A stretch of 41,562 bases of DNA from Alphaproteobacteria bacterium (GCA_022826185.1 JAJDVH010000076.1:1-41562), one strand, 5' to 3'. Positions 31,015 through 39,964 are shown, numbered from the stretch's first letter. The notes: generated from the sequence alone by a model not told the origin. Numbers and translations: made by a program.

Positions 31015-31100
31015 TGGTGCGGGCGGAGGGACTTGAACCCCCACGGCCGCAAGCCACCGGATCCTAAATCCGGCGCGTCTACCAATTCCGCCACGCCCGC
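31015..31100 (-). tRNA. tRNA-Leu(TAG)
   Basis: This is an 86-nt class II tRNA on the minus strand. The acceptor GCGGGCG pairs with CGCCCGC. The D region is TGGCGGAATTGGTAGACGC, and the anticodon stem CCGGA/TCCGG encloses TTTAGGA, giving anticodon TAG. A long variable arm and the T arm GGGGTTCAAGTCCC follow, with discriminator A and an encoded CCA. It is the first element of the tig cluster. Confidence 0.97.
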
Positions 31101-31115
31101 CGGGAGGGGCGGAGA

Positions 31116-31142
31116 CTTATATCGAAACTTCATCCGGCTCAA
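31116..31142 (-). promoter_or_regulatory. candidate promoter for tRNA-Leu and tig
   Basis: On the minus strand TTGAGC (31142-31137) and TATAAG (31121-31116) are separated by 15 bases. The -10 lies 15 bases before the tRNA-Leu 5' end. The -35 overlaps the stop codon of the upstream AceE-like gene. The spacer is shorter than the 17-base optimum, so the call is tentative. Confidence 0.4.
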
Positions 31143-33427
31143 GAGCGCAACGACAAGCGCGCGGATGCTTCCAGAATAGCGTCTGTATCCAGCTTGTGCG
31201 CCCGGTAGAGATCGGGAATGTCGCCGGACTGCCCAAAACTGGTTGTACCGAGCGCTTCGACGCGATGCCCCGCAACCGAGCCAAGCCACCCGAGCGCGCT
31301 CGGGTGGCCGTCGAGAACCGTCACCAGGCCGCCGCGCCGAGAAATTGGCGCCAGCAGCCGGGCCGCCCGACTGCCCTCGCCGTGCGCCAGCCAGTCGTCG
31401 TGCAAACGGTCGACCGAGGTAACCGCCAGCAGGCCCGCTTCCGGCATGTCCTCGCGAATAAGCGTCAGCGCTGCCAGCGCTTCCGGCAGCACTGCGCCCA
31501 TCGCGACGATCGCCAACTCCGATCCGTCAGCCGGCGGCTCGATCCAGTAGCCTCCGGCTATCGCGGCTGAGACATCCAACTCCCGTCCCGTCTGTTCCAG
31601 CGGCCGGGTCGACAGGCGCAGGTAAACCGAGCCGCCGTCCTCGGCCTGCATATGGGCGAAGCTCCAACGCATGATCGCCGCAAGCTCGTCCGCATAGGCC
31701 GGCTCGAACGCGGTCAGTCCCGGCTGGGCCAGGCCAATACTCGGAGTAGCGCCCGACTGGTGTGCCCCGCCCTCGGGGGCAAGCGTGACGCCTGAAGGTG
31801 TTGCCACGACCATGAAGCGCGCATCCTGGTAAGCAGCGTAGTTCAATGCGTCCAGGCCTCTGGCGATGAACGGGTCGTAAAGCGTTCCCACCGGGAAAAG
31901 GCGTTCGCCCGTCAACTCCGCCGAGAGACCGAGAGCGGCCAGGCAAAGGAACAGGTTGTTCTCCGCAATTCCCAGCTCAACATGCTGGCCGGTTGGACCC
32001 TGGAGCCAGCGCTGCGCCGATACGACATTTTCTTCCCGAAAAACGTCCTCCACGACCTCGCGCGCAAAGATGCCGCGCCGGTTCACCCAGCCGCCCAGAC
32101 CTGTGGAAACCGTGACATCGGGCGATGCGGTTACGATACGGTCCGCCAGTGGTCCTCCCTCGCGGGCGATTTCGACCAGAATCCGGCCGAAGGCCTCCTG
32201 GGTGGACATGCGCGCGCCGGCAGGCACAGGCAACTCGTCGGGCAAAGCGACGGGCGCCGCTTTCGTGCGGCGTGGCGGGCTGCAATAGAAGGGCGATCCT
32301 TCGATGGCGGTCTGCAGCTTCTCCGACGGGATATCCAACCCGGCGCCGGCTTCCCATTCCTCGCCCGGACGGATACCCACCAATGCTCGGAAAGCCTCCA
32401 TCTGGTCGGGGTTCATGAGGCCGGCATGATTGTCCTTGTGGCCCGCGAAAGGCAGTCCATAACCCTTGATCGTGTAGGCGATGAAGCAGGTCGGTCGATC
32501 GTCCTCGACCGCACCGAACCCTTCGAGCAGAGCGGCCATATCCTGGCCGGCGAGGTTGGTCATGAGGCTGTGCAGCTGCTCGTCGTCGTGCCGCTTCAGG
32601 AGCGTGCGGATACCGGTCAAATGGCCGAGATCCTCCTGCAGCGCCTCTCTCCACGCCGCCCCGCCTTTGTAAACGAGGGCCGAGTAGCGGGAGTTCGGAC
32701 AGTCGTCGATCCAGCGTTCCAGGGCCTTGCCGTCCCGCTTCCTGAAGGCGGCCTGCAGGCGCTTGCCGTATTTCAGTATATGAACCTGCCAGCCCATGGC
32801 CTGGAAAAGGCCGTCGAGCCGTCGGAAAAGACGGTCCGTAACGACAGAATCGAGACTCTGGCGGTTGTAGTCGATGATCCACCAGAGGTTGCGGACATCG
32901 TGCTTCCAGCCTTCGAGCATTGCCTCGAAGACATTGCCTTCATCGATCTCCGCATCGCCCATCACGGCCACCATCCGCGCGGGCGGACTGCCGTTTCCCA
33001 GCCCTTTCAGCCGCACATAGTCCTGCATGATGGAAGCGAAGGTGGTGATGCCGACGCCGAGACCGACAGAGCCGGTGGAGAAGTCGACATCGTCGCTGTC
33101 CTTGGTGCGCGAGGGATAGCTTTGTGCGCCCCCGAATGCGCGAAAGCGCTCCAGCTTTTCGCGCGACTGCCGACCGAGCAGATACTGAATGGCGTGATAG
33201 GCCGGGCTTGCATGGGGCTTGACCGCCACCCGGTCGCCAAGCTTCAGCGTGTTGAAATAGAGCGCGGTGAGGATCGTCGCTGCCGAAGCGCTGGACGCCT
33301 GGTGCCCTCCGACTTTCAACCCGTCGCGGCTTTCGCGAAGGTGGTTGGCGTTATGGATCATCCAGGAAGACAGCCAGAGCACTTTGCGCTCAAGCGCTTC
33401 CAGGGCTGCCAAGCGTTCCGGGTCCAT
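31139..33427 (-). CDS. AceE-like homodimeric 2-oxoacid dehydrogenase E1 / transketolase family protein
   Basis: This 762-residue thiamine-diphosphate enzyme resembles the single-chain E1 of pyruvate dehydrogenase (AceE) more than true transketolase. The N-terminal GGHQASSASAATI block is AceE-like. The ThDP motif runs from GD at 157-158 to N188 (MGDAEIDEGN..IIDYN). AYTIKGYGLPFAGHKDNHAG lies in the first half, followed by a Pyr domain with HVELGIAENN and a transketolase C-terminal domain. It is shorter than E. coli AceE (887). No lipoyl E2, E3 or lipoylation gene is nearby, so it may act as a decarboxylase or synthase, or serve an E2 elsewhere. MdeB, linked to 2-oxobutanoate, is one related stand-alone example. 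I chose ATG 33427; the frame stays open to 34303, but that part is antisense to the dioxygenase gene. Confidence 0.85.
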   Translation of the reverse strand: MDPERLAALEALERKVLWLSSWMIHNANHLRESRDGLKVGGHQASSASAATILTALYFNTLKLGDRVAVKPHASPAYHAIQYLLGRQSREKLERFRAFGGAQSYPSRTKDSDDVDFSTGSVGLGVGITTFASIMQDYVRLKGLGNGSPPARMVAVMGDAEIDEGNVFEAMLEGWKHDVRNLWWIIDYNRQSLDSVVTDRLFRRLDGLFQAMGWQVHILKYGKRLQAAFRKRDGKALERWIDDCPNSRYSALVYKGGAAWREALQEDLGHLTGIRTLLKRHDDEQLHSLMTNLAGQDMAALLEGFGAVEDDRPTCFIAYTIKGYGLPFAGHKDNHAGLMNPDQMEAFRALVGIRPGEEWEAGAGLDIPSEKLQTAIEGSPFYCSPPRRTKAAPVALPDELPVPAGARMSTQEAFGRILVEIAREGGPLADRIVTASPDVTVSTGLGGWVNRRGIFAREVVEDVFREENVVSAQRWLQGPTGQHVELGIAENNLFLCLAALGLSAELTGERLFPVGTLYDPFIARGLDALNYAAYQDARFMVVATPSGVTLAPEGGAHQSGATPSIGLAQPGLTAFEPAYADELAAIMRWSFAHMQAEDGGSVYLRLSTRPLEQTGRELDVSAAIAGGYWIEPPADGSELAIVAMGAVLPEALAALTLIREDMPEAGLLAVTSVDRLHDDWLAHGEGSRAARLLAPISRRGGLVTVLDGHPSALGWLGSVAGHRVEALGTTSFGQSGDIPDLYRAHKLDTDAILEASARLSLRS

Positions 33428-33481
33428 GCTTCTTTTCAAGCGCCTTCCAGACTGGTTCAATCGTCGCCGGGAGGAAACGCC
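33428..33481. promoter_or_regulatory. 54-bp divergent intergenic region
   Basis: This short gap separates the starts of the AceE-like gene (minus) and the TfdA-like dioxygenase (plus). It contains the dioxygenase ribosome-binding site GGGAGGAAA and a weaker AAGAAG for the other gene. No convincing -10/-35 pair is visible, so the promoters may extend into the coding sequences. Confidence 0.4.
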
Positions 33482-34342
33482 ATGGCCGTCACCTTCAGGC
33501 AGCTGACCCCGGCGTTCGGCGCGGAAGTCTCGGGCGTCGATATCGCCGAGGGAGTGAGCAACGCCGACTTTGCCGAAATCGCGCGCCTTTTCAACGATTA
33601 TTCGGTGCTCGTCTTGCCGGGTCAGTATATCGACGATGCTCAGCAGATCGCATTCTCCAGGCGGTTCGGACCCCTGGAAGGCACGGTGCGATCCAATGTC
33701 GGCGCCGGGTCCGAGATTGCGGTGATCTCCAATGTCGATCCGGAAACGGATGAGATACTTCCGGTGGAAGACTGGCGCAATGTCTACAACTCGGGCAACG
33801 AGATGTGGCACACGGACAGCTCCTTCAAGCGCGTGCCGGCTACGGCCTCGCTGCTGTCGGGGCGCGAGGTGCCCCCCGAGGAGGGCGAAACCGAATTCGC
33901 CACAGGCCGCGCTGCATGGGACGGCCTCGAGGATGCCCTCAAGGAGGAGCTGGAGGGCCTGGTCGCCATCCACGACTTCGCCTATTCGCGCGGGCTGATC
34001 CGGAGCGACCTCGTGGACGAAGCGCAGCGCCGGGAAACGCCGCCGGTGCCGCAGGCCGTGGTCCGCCGCAACCCCGCCAACGGCCGCCGCAACCTCTATG
34101 CCGGCGCCCATGCGAGCCACATACGCGGCCGCGATGTCGAGGAAAGCCGCGCCTTTCTGCGCAGCCTGACCGACCGCATTGTGCAGGAGCGCTACACCTA
34201 TACCCACCGCTGGCGGCGGGGCGATCTGGTCATGTGGGACAACCGCTGCTGCCTGCATCGCGGCCGCCCGTGGAACAAGGGCAAGCACCGCCGGATAATG
34301 CACCGCACGACCGTTGCCGGAATCGGGCCCACCGCCGCGTGA
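33482..34342 (+). CDS. TauD/TfdA-family Fe(II)/2-oxoglutarate dioxygenase
   Basis: This is a 286-residue oxygenase of the taurine / 2,4-D dioxygenase family. The iron ligands are H110-T-D112 (MWHTDSSF) and H259 (CLHRGRPW). R271 and R275 (RRIMHR) are the expected 2-oxoglutarate/substrate arginines. The GxEVSGVD N-terminal motif is present. CLHRGRPW resembles TfdA-type aryloxyacetate or alkylsulfonate enzymes, but the substrate cannot be read from sequence. A strong ribosome-binding site (GGGAGGAAA) precedes ATG 33482. The stop overlaps the GTG start of an MFS transporter (GTGA), so uptake and oxidation of one compound is the simplest reading. It differs clearly from the other dioxygenase at 492-1328. 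Confidence 0.92.
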   Translation: MAVTFRQLTPAFGAEVSGVDIAEGVSNADFAEIARLFNDYSVLVLPGQYIDDAQQIAFSRRFGPLEGTVRSNVGAGSEIAVISNVDPETDEILPVEDWRNVYNSGNEMWHTDSSFKRVPATASLLSGREVPPEEGETEFATGRAAWDGLEDALKEELEGLVAIHDFAYSRGLIRSDLVDEAQRRETPPVPQAVVRRNPANGRRNLYAGAHASHIRGRDVEESRAFLRSLTDRIVQERYTYTHRWRRGDLVMWDNRCCLHRGRPWNKGKHRRIMHRTTVAGIGPTAA

Positions 34343-35511
34343 GAGGCGGCTGGGGCGTCGTCGGGGCGACCTTCATCGTCCTGTTCGTCGGATTCGGTGC
34401 CGCCTATACCTTCTCCACCTTCTTTCCCTCGCTCGAGCGCGAGTTCGGCGCGACGCGGGCCGAGACCAGTCTGGTCTTCTCACTGGCCGCGTTCCTCTAT
34501 TTCGGTTTCGGCGCGGTCTCGGGGCGGATTGCCGATATCATGGGGCCGCGCGAGTTGTGCATTGCCGGCATGGCGGTCGTCGGCGCGGGCCTCCTCTTCG
34601 CTGCGCACGCGACCACTCTCTGGGAAGTCTGCCTGGGATACGGCCTCGGCGTGGGCTTCGGAGTCGGGTTGGCCTATGTGCCCGCTGTCGGCGCGGTGCA
34701 ACGGTGGTTCACCGCCAAGCGGGGCATGGCCTCCGGCTTTGCGGTTGCCGGCATCGGTGTCGGCACGCTTGCCGCACCCCTCATCGCCGTCGTCCTGATC
34801 GAAGCGGCGGACTGGCGGTTTGCCTATCTGGCATTGGCGCTCGGCGTGCTGGCGCTGGGAGGCGCCGCCGCGCATTTCGTGACCGCGCCGACCGATGGAC
34901 CGGCGTCCGGCCCCGCACTGCCGGGCTTTACAGTCCGCGACGCGCTGACCGGTCGTACCTTCTGGATTCTCTACGCGGCAACCCTGGTGCTGGCCTTCGG
35001 CATCTTCATTCCGTTCGTGCACGCGGTGCCCCACGCGCTCGACCGGGGTTTTTCCCTGGTCGAAGCGAATGCGCTCATTCCGCTGGTCGGGGTCGGCAGC
35101 ACGGTGGGGCGTTTCGCCCTGGCTCCGGTGGCGGACCGTATCGGACGCAAGCTCTGCCTGTCCCTGCTGTATGCCGGCATGGGAGGCATGCTGGCGGCCT
35201 GGGTGCTGGTAGAGCCGTTCTGGCACCTGGCGGCCGTGGCCGGCGTGTTCGGGCTTTGCTACGGCGGATTCGTCGCCCTCGCGCCGTCGGTGACGGCGGA
35301 CCTGTTCGGACTGCGGTCCGTCGGCGCCCTGATCGGCCTCCTCTATTCGAGCGTCGGCATCGGCACCCTGTTCGGCCCCCCGCTCGCCGGCCTCGCCTAT
35401 GACGAACTCGGCAGCTACGAGTGGCCGTTCTTCGCCGTCGCCCTGTGCGCCGTGGCGGCGGCCTGCGCCATCGCCTTCATCCCGTCCGCCGAGCGGCCCC
35501 GCCGGGGTTGA
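34339..35511 (+). CDS. MFS transporter
   Basis: This is a 390-residue major facilitator with about 12 hydrophobic helices. The loop 2-3 signature is visible as GRIADIMGPREL, and the loop 8-9 repeat as GRFALAPVADRIGRKLC. RWFTAKRGMASGFAVAGIGVG is typical of the monocarboxylate / oxalate-formate-like branch. The start is a GTG at 34339 that overlaps the dioxygenase stop by 4 bp and is in frame directly before the first helix (GVVGATFIVLFVGFGAAYTF). A longer frame reaching to 33805 is a shadow inside the dioxygenase gene. It probably imports the dioxygenase substrate or exports a product; direction and substrate are inference. Confidence 0.9.
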   Translation: MRGGWGVVGATFIVLFVGFGAAYTFSTFFPSLEREFGATRAETSLVFSLAAFLYFGFGAVSGRIADIMGPRELCIAGMAVVGAGLLFAAHATTLWEVCLGYGLGVGFGVGLAYVPAVGAVQRWFTAKRGMASGFAVAGIGVGTLAAPLIAVVLIEAADWRFAYLALALGVLALGGAAAHFVTAPTDGPASGPALPGFTVRDALTGRTFWILYAATLVLAFGIFIPFVHAVPHALDRGFSLVEANALIPLVGVGSTVGRFALAPVADRIGRKLCLSLLYAGMGGMLAAWVLVEPFWHLAAVAGVFGLCYGGFVALAPSVTADLFGLRSVGALIGLLYSSVGIGTLFGPPLAGLAYDELGSYEWPFFAVALCAVAAACAIAFIPSAERPRRG

Positions 35512-35617
35512 GCCGGATCGGCCGCTTGCCGGCTGCGTCCGCGTCGGTATGCTCTGCAGCCTAGGGTCGGGCGCTGTTCGCGCCGACCGGCCATTCGCCT
35601 GATGAAGACGGAAGCCC

Positions 35618-35947
35618 ATGGACATGCGGGAAGCCAAGTTCGGGATCGGCCAGGTGGTTCGCCATCGCCGCTACCCGTTCCGGGGCGTGATCTTCGACGT
35701 AGACCCGACCTTCTCCAATACCGAGGAATGGTGGGAGTCGATTCCCGCCGATGTGCGCCCGCGACGCGACCAGCCCTTCTACCACCTGCTCGCGGAGAAC
35801 GCCGAGACCACCTACATCGCCTATGTCTCGGAGCAGAACCTGCTTGAAGACCGGTCCGGGCGCCCCTGCCGGCACCCGCAGGTGGATGAGATGTTCGGCG
35901 ACTATGAGGACGGCCACTACACGCCCCTGCCTCACTACAAGAACTGA
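35618..35947 (+). CDS. hspQ: heat shock protein HspQ
   Basis: HspQ (YccV-like, hemimethylated-DNA-binding fold) is a small cytosolic heat-shock protein. In enterobacteria it is linked to DnaA stability and Lon-dependent proteolysis. The 109-residue protein carries the family blocks KFGIGQVVRHRRYPFRGVIFDVDP, EEWWESIP, QPFYHLLAEN and YVSEQNLL. The start is ATG 35618, with GGAAG upstream. An ATG two codons later is an alternative. It lies 106 bp after the MFS gene, so it likely has its own promoter, and 21 bp before the CoA-transferase gene. lon is present in the same window. Confidence 0.92.
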   Translation: MDMREAKFGIGQVVRHRRYPFRGVIFDVDPTFSNTEEWWESIPADVRPRRDQPFYHLLAENAETTYIAYVSEQNLLEDRSGRPCRHPQVDEMFGDYEDGHYTPLPHYKN

Positions 35948-35968
35948 ACGCAACCGGAGGAAGCCGCC

Positions 35969-37180
35969 ATGGCGGAGCCCCTTCTCGCGGGCCTCAGGGT
36001 CCTCGACGTGGCCAGTTTCATCGCCGCGCCGGTGGCGGGTACCATGCTCGCCGACTTCGGCGCCGACGTTATCAAGGTCGAGCCGCCGACGGGCGATTCC
36101 TATCGGGGCCTGTCGGCGTTCCCGGGCTTCCCCTCGTCCCATGTGGACTATTCCTGGATGGTGGACAACCGCTCCAAGAGAGGGCTTGCGCTCGACCTCC
36201 GTCACGAGGCCGGCAGGGCAGTGTTGCGCGAACTTGCCGCAACGGCGGATGTCTTCATCACCAACTATCCGCCGCGCGTGCGCGAACAGCTGAAGCTCCG
36301 TTACGAGGACATCGCGCCTCTCAACGAGCGGCTGATCTACGCCTCGCTGTCGGCCTACGGCGAAGCGGGACCCGAAGCCCGCAGGACCGGCTTCGACTCG
36401 ACGGCGCTCTGGGCGCGCACGGGCCTGATGGACCTGGTGAAACCGGACCCGGAAGGCTCGCCGGCGCGTTCGCTCCCCGGCATGGGCGACCATCCGACGG
36501 GCGTGGCGCTGTTCGCCGCGATCATGACGGCGCTCTACCGGCGCCAGATCACCGGCAAGGGCGGCAAGGCTCATACCAACCTCATGGCGAACGGTGTCTG
36601 GTTCAACGCCTTCTACGCCCAGGCGGCGCTCTGCGGCCTCGACATCCCGACCCGGCCCAAGCGCGAAAACTGGGCGACCGGCGTCGCCAACCACTATCGC
36701 TGCGCGGACGGGCGCTGGTTCATCCTGAGCCTGGTGAACGAGGACAAGCAGTGGCCGAACCTGCTGCGCGCGCTCGACCGCCCCGATCTCGGCGCGGACC
36801 CGCGCTTCGCCGAGAAGCCGGCCCGCCACCGCCATGCCCGCGAGCTGATCGCCATCCTGGACGAGGTCTTCATCCGCGAGCCCTGGCCCGTATGGCGCGA
36901 ACGGCTGGAAGCGGAGGGCCTGGCGTTCGGCGTGGTCGGCAGGACGGAGGACATTCCGGACGACCCGCAGATGCGGGCGGCGGAGATCGTCGTCCCCCAC
37001 GAAGACCCCTCCGGCCTGTCCAGCCACACGGTCGCCGCGCCCGTCTGGGTCGATGGCTCGCAGAAGACGGCGCCCGCCCCCGCGCCCGAAACCGGCCAGC
37101 ACACGGATGAAATCCTGGCCGAGCTCGGTCGGACGCCGGAGGACATCGCGGCGCTTCGGGCCTGCGGGGCCGTCGCCTGA
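35969..37180 (+). CDS. family III CoA-transferase (CaiB/BaiF type)
   Basis: The 403-residue protein would move CoA between carboxylic acids through an aspartyl-CoA intermediate. The N-terminal block GLRVLDVASFIAAPVAGTMLADFGADVIKVEPP is diagnostic. The presumed catalytic Asp is D174 in GMGDHPTG, followed by ALYRRQITGKGGK. The usual V-D-x-S-L motif after TGKG is replaced by AHTNLM. Family members include formyl-CoA transferase, carnitine CoA-transferase and 2-methylacyl-CoA racemase, and no choice can be made. The start ATG 35969 has GGAGGAAG. Its neighbours, hspQ and mnmA, do not suggest a pathway, but other acyl-CoA enzymes are encoded at 1-468 and 38361-39137. Confidence 0.9.
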   Translation: MAEPLLAGLRVLDVASFIAAPVAGTMLADFGADVIKVEPPTGDSYRGLSAFPGFPSSHVDYSWMVDNRSKRGLALDLRHEAGRAVLRELAATADVFITNYPPRVREQLKLRYEDIAPLNERLIYASLSAYGEAGPEARRTGFDSTALWARTGLMDLVKPDPEGSPARSLPGMGDHPTGVALFAAIMTALYRRQITGKGGKAHTNLMANGVWFNAFYAQAALCGLDIPTRPKRENWATGVANHYRCADGRWFILSLVNEDKQWPNLLRALDRPDLGADPRFAEKPARHRHARELIAILDEVFIREPWPVWRERLEAEGLAFGVVGRTEDIPDDPQMRAAEIVVPHEDPSGLSSHTVAAPVWVDGSQKTAPAPAPETGQHTDEILAELGRTPEDIAALRACGAVA

Positions 37181-37246
37181 GGCGGGAACGGTTGACCCGC
37201 AGAAGGCGGTGAACCAGTTTCCTGCCGGTTCTCCGCAGGTCCGCCG

Positions 37247-38347
37247 ATGCTCGATCTCCCGACATCCTCCCGCGTGGTCGTCGCCATGTCCGGCGGCGTG
37301 GACAGTTCCGTCACCGCGGCGCTGCTGGCGGAGGCGGGCTATGAGGTCGTGGGCGTCACCCTGCAGCTTTACGACCACGGCGCCGCCACCGGGCGCAAGG
37401 GCGCCTGCTGCGCCGGCCAGGACATCCACGACGCCCGCGCGGTCGCGGATCGGATCGGCATCCCGCATTACGTGCTGGACTACGAGAGCCGGTTCCGGGC
37501 GGCCGTCATGGAGGATTTCGCCGACAGCTACCTCGCCGGGGAAACGCCGCTCCCCTGCGTGCAGTGCAACCGGACGGTGAAGTTCCGCGACCTGCTGGCG
37601 ACGGCGCGGGAGCTGGAGGCGGATGCGCTCGCCACCGGCCACTATGTGCAGCGCCTGCCGGGCCCGGAGCTGCACCGGGCCGCCGACGGCGGCAAGGACC
37701 AGAGCTATTTCCTGTTCGCGACCACCCGCGAGCAGCTCGATTTCCTGCGCTTCCCGCTGGGCGGCATGCCCAAGGACCGGGTGCGGCGGGAAGCGGCGCG
37801 GCTCGCCCTGCCGGTGGCGGAAAAGCCGGACAGCCAGGACATCTGCTTCGTGCCCGACGGCCGCTATGCCGACATCGTCGCGCGGCTGCGCCCCGGCGCG
37901 CTGGAGCCCGGCGAGATCGTGGACCGGGGCGGCCATGTGCTCGGCCGGCATGAGGGCATCGTCAATTTCACCGTCGGCCAGCGGCGCGGGCTGGACCTCG
38001 GCAATGCCGCCGACGGCGAGCGGCTCTATGTGCTGGCGCTCGATCCGGCCCGGCACAGGGTCGTTGTCGGGCCCCGCGAGGCGCTCGGCCGCCGCCGCTT
38101 CCGGGTCCGCGAGGTCAACTGGCTCGGCCAGGCGGACGGGCCTGCGGACGGCCAGAGGGCGGAAGTCCGTATCAGGTCGAGCGCCGCCCCCCGGCCGGCG
38201 GCCCTTTATCCGCGCGGCGACGGCGTGGAAATCCTTCTGGACGAGCCGGAATACGGCATCGCCGCCGGCCAGGCCGCCGTCTTCTACGAGGGCGACCGGG
38301 TGCTCGGCGGCGGCTGGATCGTCCGGGAGCCGGTGGAAGCCGACTGA
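37247..38347 (+). CDS. mnmA: tRNA-specific 2-thiouridylase MnmA
   Basis: MnmA installs sulfur at C2 of the wobble uridine in Lys, Glu and Gln tRNAs. The 366-residue protein has the PP-loop SGGVDSS (15-21), catalytic Cys104 (PCVQCNR) and Cys200 (SQDICFVP), and the C-terminal beta-barrel. The [11 protein letters not shown] segment is also conserved. The ATG at 37247 is 66 bp past the CoA-transferase gene. It converges on the crotonase gene with only 13 bp between stops. The DNA is among the most GC-rich in the window, although this is a core gene, so high GC here does not by itself mean transfer. Confidence 0.97.
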   Translation: MLDLPTSSRVVVAMSGGVDSSVTAALLAEAGYEVVGVTLQLYDHGAATGRKGACCAGQDIHDARAVADRIGIPHYVLDYESRFRAAVMEDFADSYLAGETPLPCVQCNRTVKFRDLLATARELEADALATGHYVQRLPGPELHRAADGGKDQSYFLFATTREQLDFLRFPLGGMPKDRVRREAARLALPVAEKPDSQDICFVPDGRYADIVARLRPGALEPGEIVDRGGHVLGRHEGIVNFTVGQRRGLDLGNAADGERLYVLALDPARHRVVVGPREALGRRRFRVREVNWLGQADGPADGQRAEVRIRSSAAPRPAALYPRGDGVEILLDEPEYGIAAGQAAVFYEGDRVLGGGWIVREPVEAD

Positions 38348-38360
38348 GAGAAACGCCCAC

Positions 38361-39137
38361 TCAGCGCTTGCGGTTCGCCAGCCGCTCCAGCACCTCGGCG
38401 ATCATGCGCTTCGGTTCGTCGGTCTCCATGGCGCGGACGAGACTGCGGATGCCGGCCTGGATCGCGTCGTTCACCGGCATCGCCTCCCACTCGCGAATCA
38501 GCTCCTTCTGAAGCCGGATCGCGCGCGGGCCGCCCTCCAGAATGTTGCCGACCCACTGTTCCACCGCGTCGTCGAGTTCGCCGGCCGGCACCACCTTCTC
38601 CACCAGCCCCCAGGAAAGCGCCTCCGCCGCGTCGATGTTCTCACCGGTGTAGCAGAGCAGCTTCGCCCTCCCCCAACCGATCAATTGCGGGAAGAGCGCC
38701 GCCTCAACCACCGACGGCAGGCCGACCCTGACCTCCGGCATGCCCAGCACGGCATTGTCGGAGGCAACCCGCATGTCGCAGGCCGCCGCCACCTCCAGCC
38801 CGGCGCCGAGGCAATAGCCGTTGATCCGCCCGATCACCGGCACCGGGCAGTCCCGGAGCGCCTTCGACATGGCGTGGATGCGGGTGATGAAGGCGCGCCC
38901 GGACACAGGGTCGAGGCCGCCCAGCTCGCGCAGGTCCGCCCCGCCCATGAAGGCCTTCGGGCCGTTGCCCGTCACCACCACCGCCCGGAGGTCGCTTCGG
39001 CCCGAGAACCCGTTCACCGCGTCGGCGAAGGCCTGCGCCGTCGCGCCGCTCAGGCAGTTCAGGCGGCGCTCATTGTCGATGGCGACGCGGGCCACGCCGC
39101 GCCTGTCGATACCTGCTTCAACCAATCCTTCGGACAT
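38361..39137 (-). CDS. enoyl-CoA hydratase/isomerase family protein
   Basis: This is a 258-residue crotonase-fold protein. FMGGADLREL (63-72) and NGYCLGAGLEVAAACD (106-121) supply the two oxyanion-hole backbone sites. The first catalytic glutamate appears as E135 in GMPEVRVGLPS. By eye the second (Glu164 of rat crotonase) falls on Leu in GRAKLLCYTG, so a plain syn-hydration is uncertain. I chose ATG 39137, with GAGAGAGAG upstream. A TTG three codons earlier (39146) is the alternative. It is the last gene of the amidase-SDR-crotonase operon, 16 bp after the SDR gene. Substrate unknown. Confidence 0.9.
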   Translation of the reverse strand: MSEGLVEAGIDRRGVARVAIDNERRLNCLSGATAQAFADAVNGFSGRSDLRAVVVTGNGPKAFMGGADLRELGGLDPVSGRAFITRIHAMSKALRDCPVPVIGRINGYCLGAGLEVAAACDMRVASDNAVLGMPEVRVGLPSVVEAALFPQLIGWGRAKLLCYTGENIDAAEALSWGLVEKVVPAGELDDAVEQWVGNILEGGPRAIRLQKELIREWEAMPVNDAIQAGIRSLVRAMETDEPKRMIAEVLERLANRKR

Positions 39138-39153
39138 CTTCTGCAACTCTCTC

Positions 39154-39936
39154 TCAGAACAGCGAATAGGCGCCGTCGATGACGAAGGTGTCGCCGGAGT
39201 GGTAGCGGCTGGCGTCGGAGACGAGATAGACCGCGATGCCGCCGAAATCCTCCTTCTCGCCCCAGCGGCCGACCGGCACGCGCGGCAGCACCGCGTCGCG
39301 GAAGCGGTCCCAGTTGAAGGCCGGCTCCGTCATCGGGGTCTCGATCCAGCCGGGCAGCACGCTGTTGGCGCGGATGCCGCTGCGCCCGTATTCCACCGCG
39401 AGCGCGCGCATCATGGCGATCAGCGCGCCCTTGCCCGCGCCGTAATGCTCGCCCCGCGCCTGCCCCATGATGGCGGCGAGACTCGATGTCGCGGCCAGCG
39501 AACCGGCGATGCCCTGCTCGACCATGTGGCCCGCCGCCGCGCGGAGCGTGAAGAACACGCCGTCCAGATTGACATCGAGGACGCGCCGCCACTCCGCCGT
39601 CGTCATGGTCGAGAAGCCGCCCTTGAGCGCGCGCCGGTCCGACGACACGCCGGCATTGGCGAAACAGGCCGTGACCTTGCCGAGTTCGGCCACCGTCTCG
39701 GCGAATCGTTCGGCGACCTCCTGCTCGTTGGACACGTCGCAGCGCATCGCTACCGATTTCACGTCGTATTGCCGGAGCACCTCGAGCGCGGCGGCGTTCT
39801 TCGCCTCGTTCGTGCCCCAGATGCACACGTCCCCGCCCGCCTGGGCGATGGCTTCCGCGAAGCCGAGGCCGATGCCGCTGTTGCCGCCGGTAATCAGCGC
39901 CGCCTTGCCGGCAAGGTTGAAGGGCTCATAGGCCAT
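39154..39936 (-). CDS. SDR family oxidoreductase
   Basis: This 260-residue classical short-chain dehydrogenase/reductase has cofactor loop TGGNSGIG (16-23), NAG at 94-96, catalytic N123 (DVNLDG), S152, and Y165-x3-K169 (HYGAGKG). LPGWIETPM follows in the nucleotide-closing region. Such enzymes oxidise alcohols or reduce ketones with NAD(P)(H). No acidic residue clearly sets NAD over NADP. AAAGGAAG precedes ATG 39936. It sits 28 bp after the amidase gene and 16 bp before the crotonase gene, so the three are probably one transcript. The pairing with a crotonase suggests work on a hydroxyacyl or cyclic intermediate, but that is inference. Confidence 0.93.
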   Translation of the reverse strand: MAYEPFNLAGKAALITGGNSGIGLGFAEAIAQAGGDVCIWGTNEAKNAAALEVLRQYDVKSVAMRCDVSNEQEVAERFAETVAELGKVTACFANAGVSSDRRALKGGFSTMTTAEWRRVLDVNLDGVFFTLRAAAGHMVEQGIAGSLAATSSLAAIMGQARGEHYGAGKGALIAMMRALAVEYGRSGIRANSVLPGWIETPMTEPAFNWDRFRDAVLPRVPVGRWGEKEDFGGIAVYLVSDASRYHSGDTFVIDGAYSLF

Positions 39937-39964
39937 GGATTGCGCTTCCTTTCACGCGCTTGAC

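Noticed and set aside
33428-34303. Upstream extension of the AceE-like gene to a 1054-residue protein
   Set aside because: The extra 292 codons are antisense to the well-supported dioxygenase gene, show no family resemblance, and precede a natural start that matches the family N-terminus.
35512-35617. GC-rich repeat GCCGG...CCGGC as terminator of the MFS gene
   Set aside because: The stem is short and imperfect, and no T-run follows.
35561-38056. 831-codon minus-strand open frame
   Set aside because: It is antisense to hspQ, the CoA-transferase and mnmA, all of which have diagnostic motifs. High GC in these genes removes stops from the opposite strand, and the translation is rich in Arg, Gly, Ala and His without domain structure.
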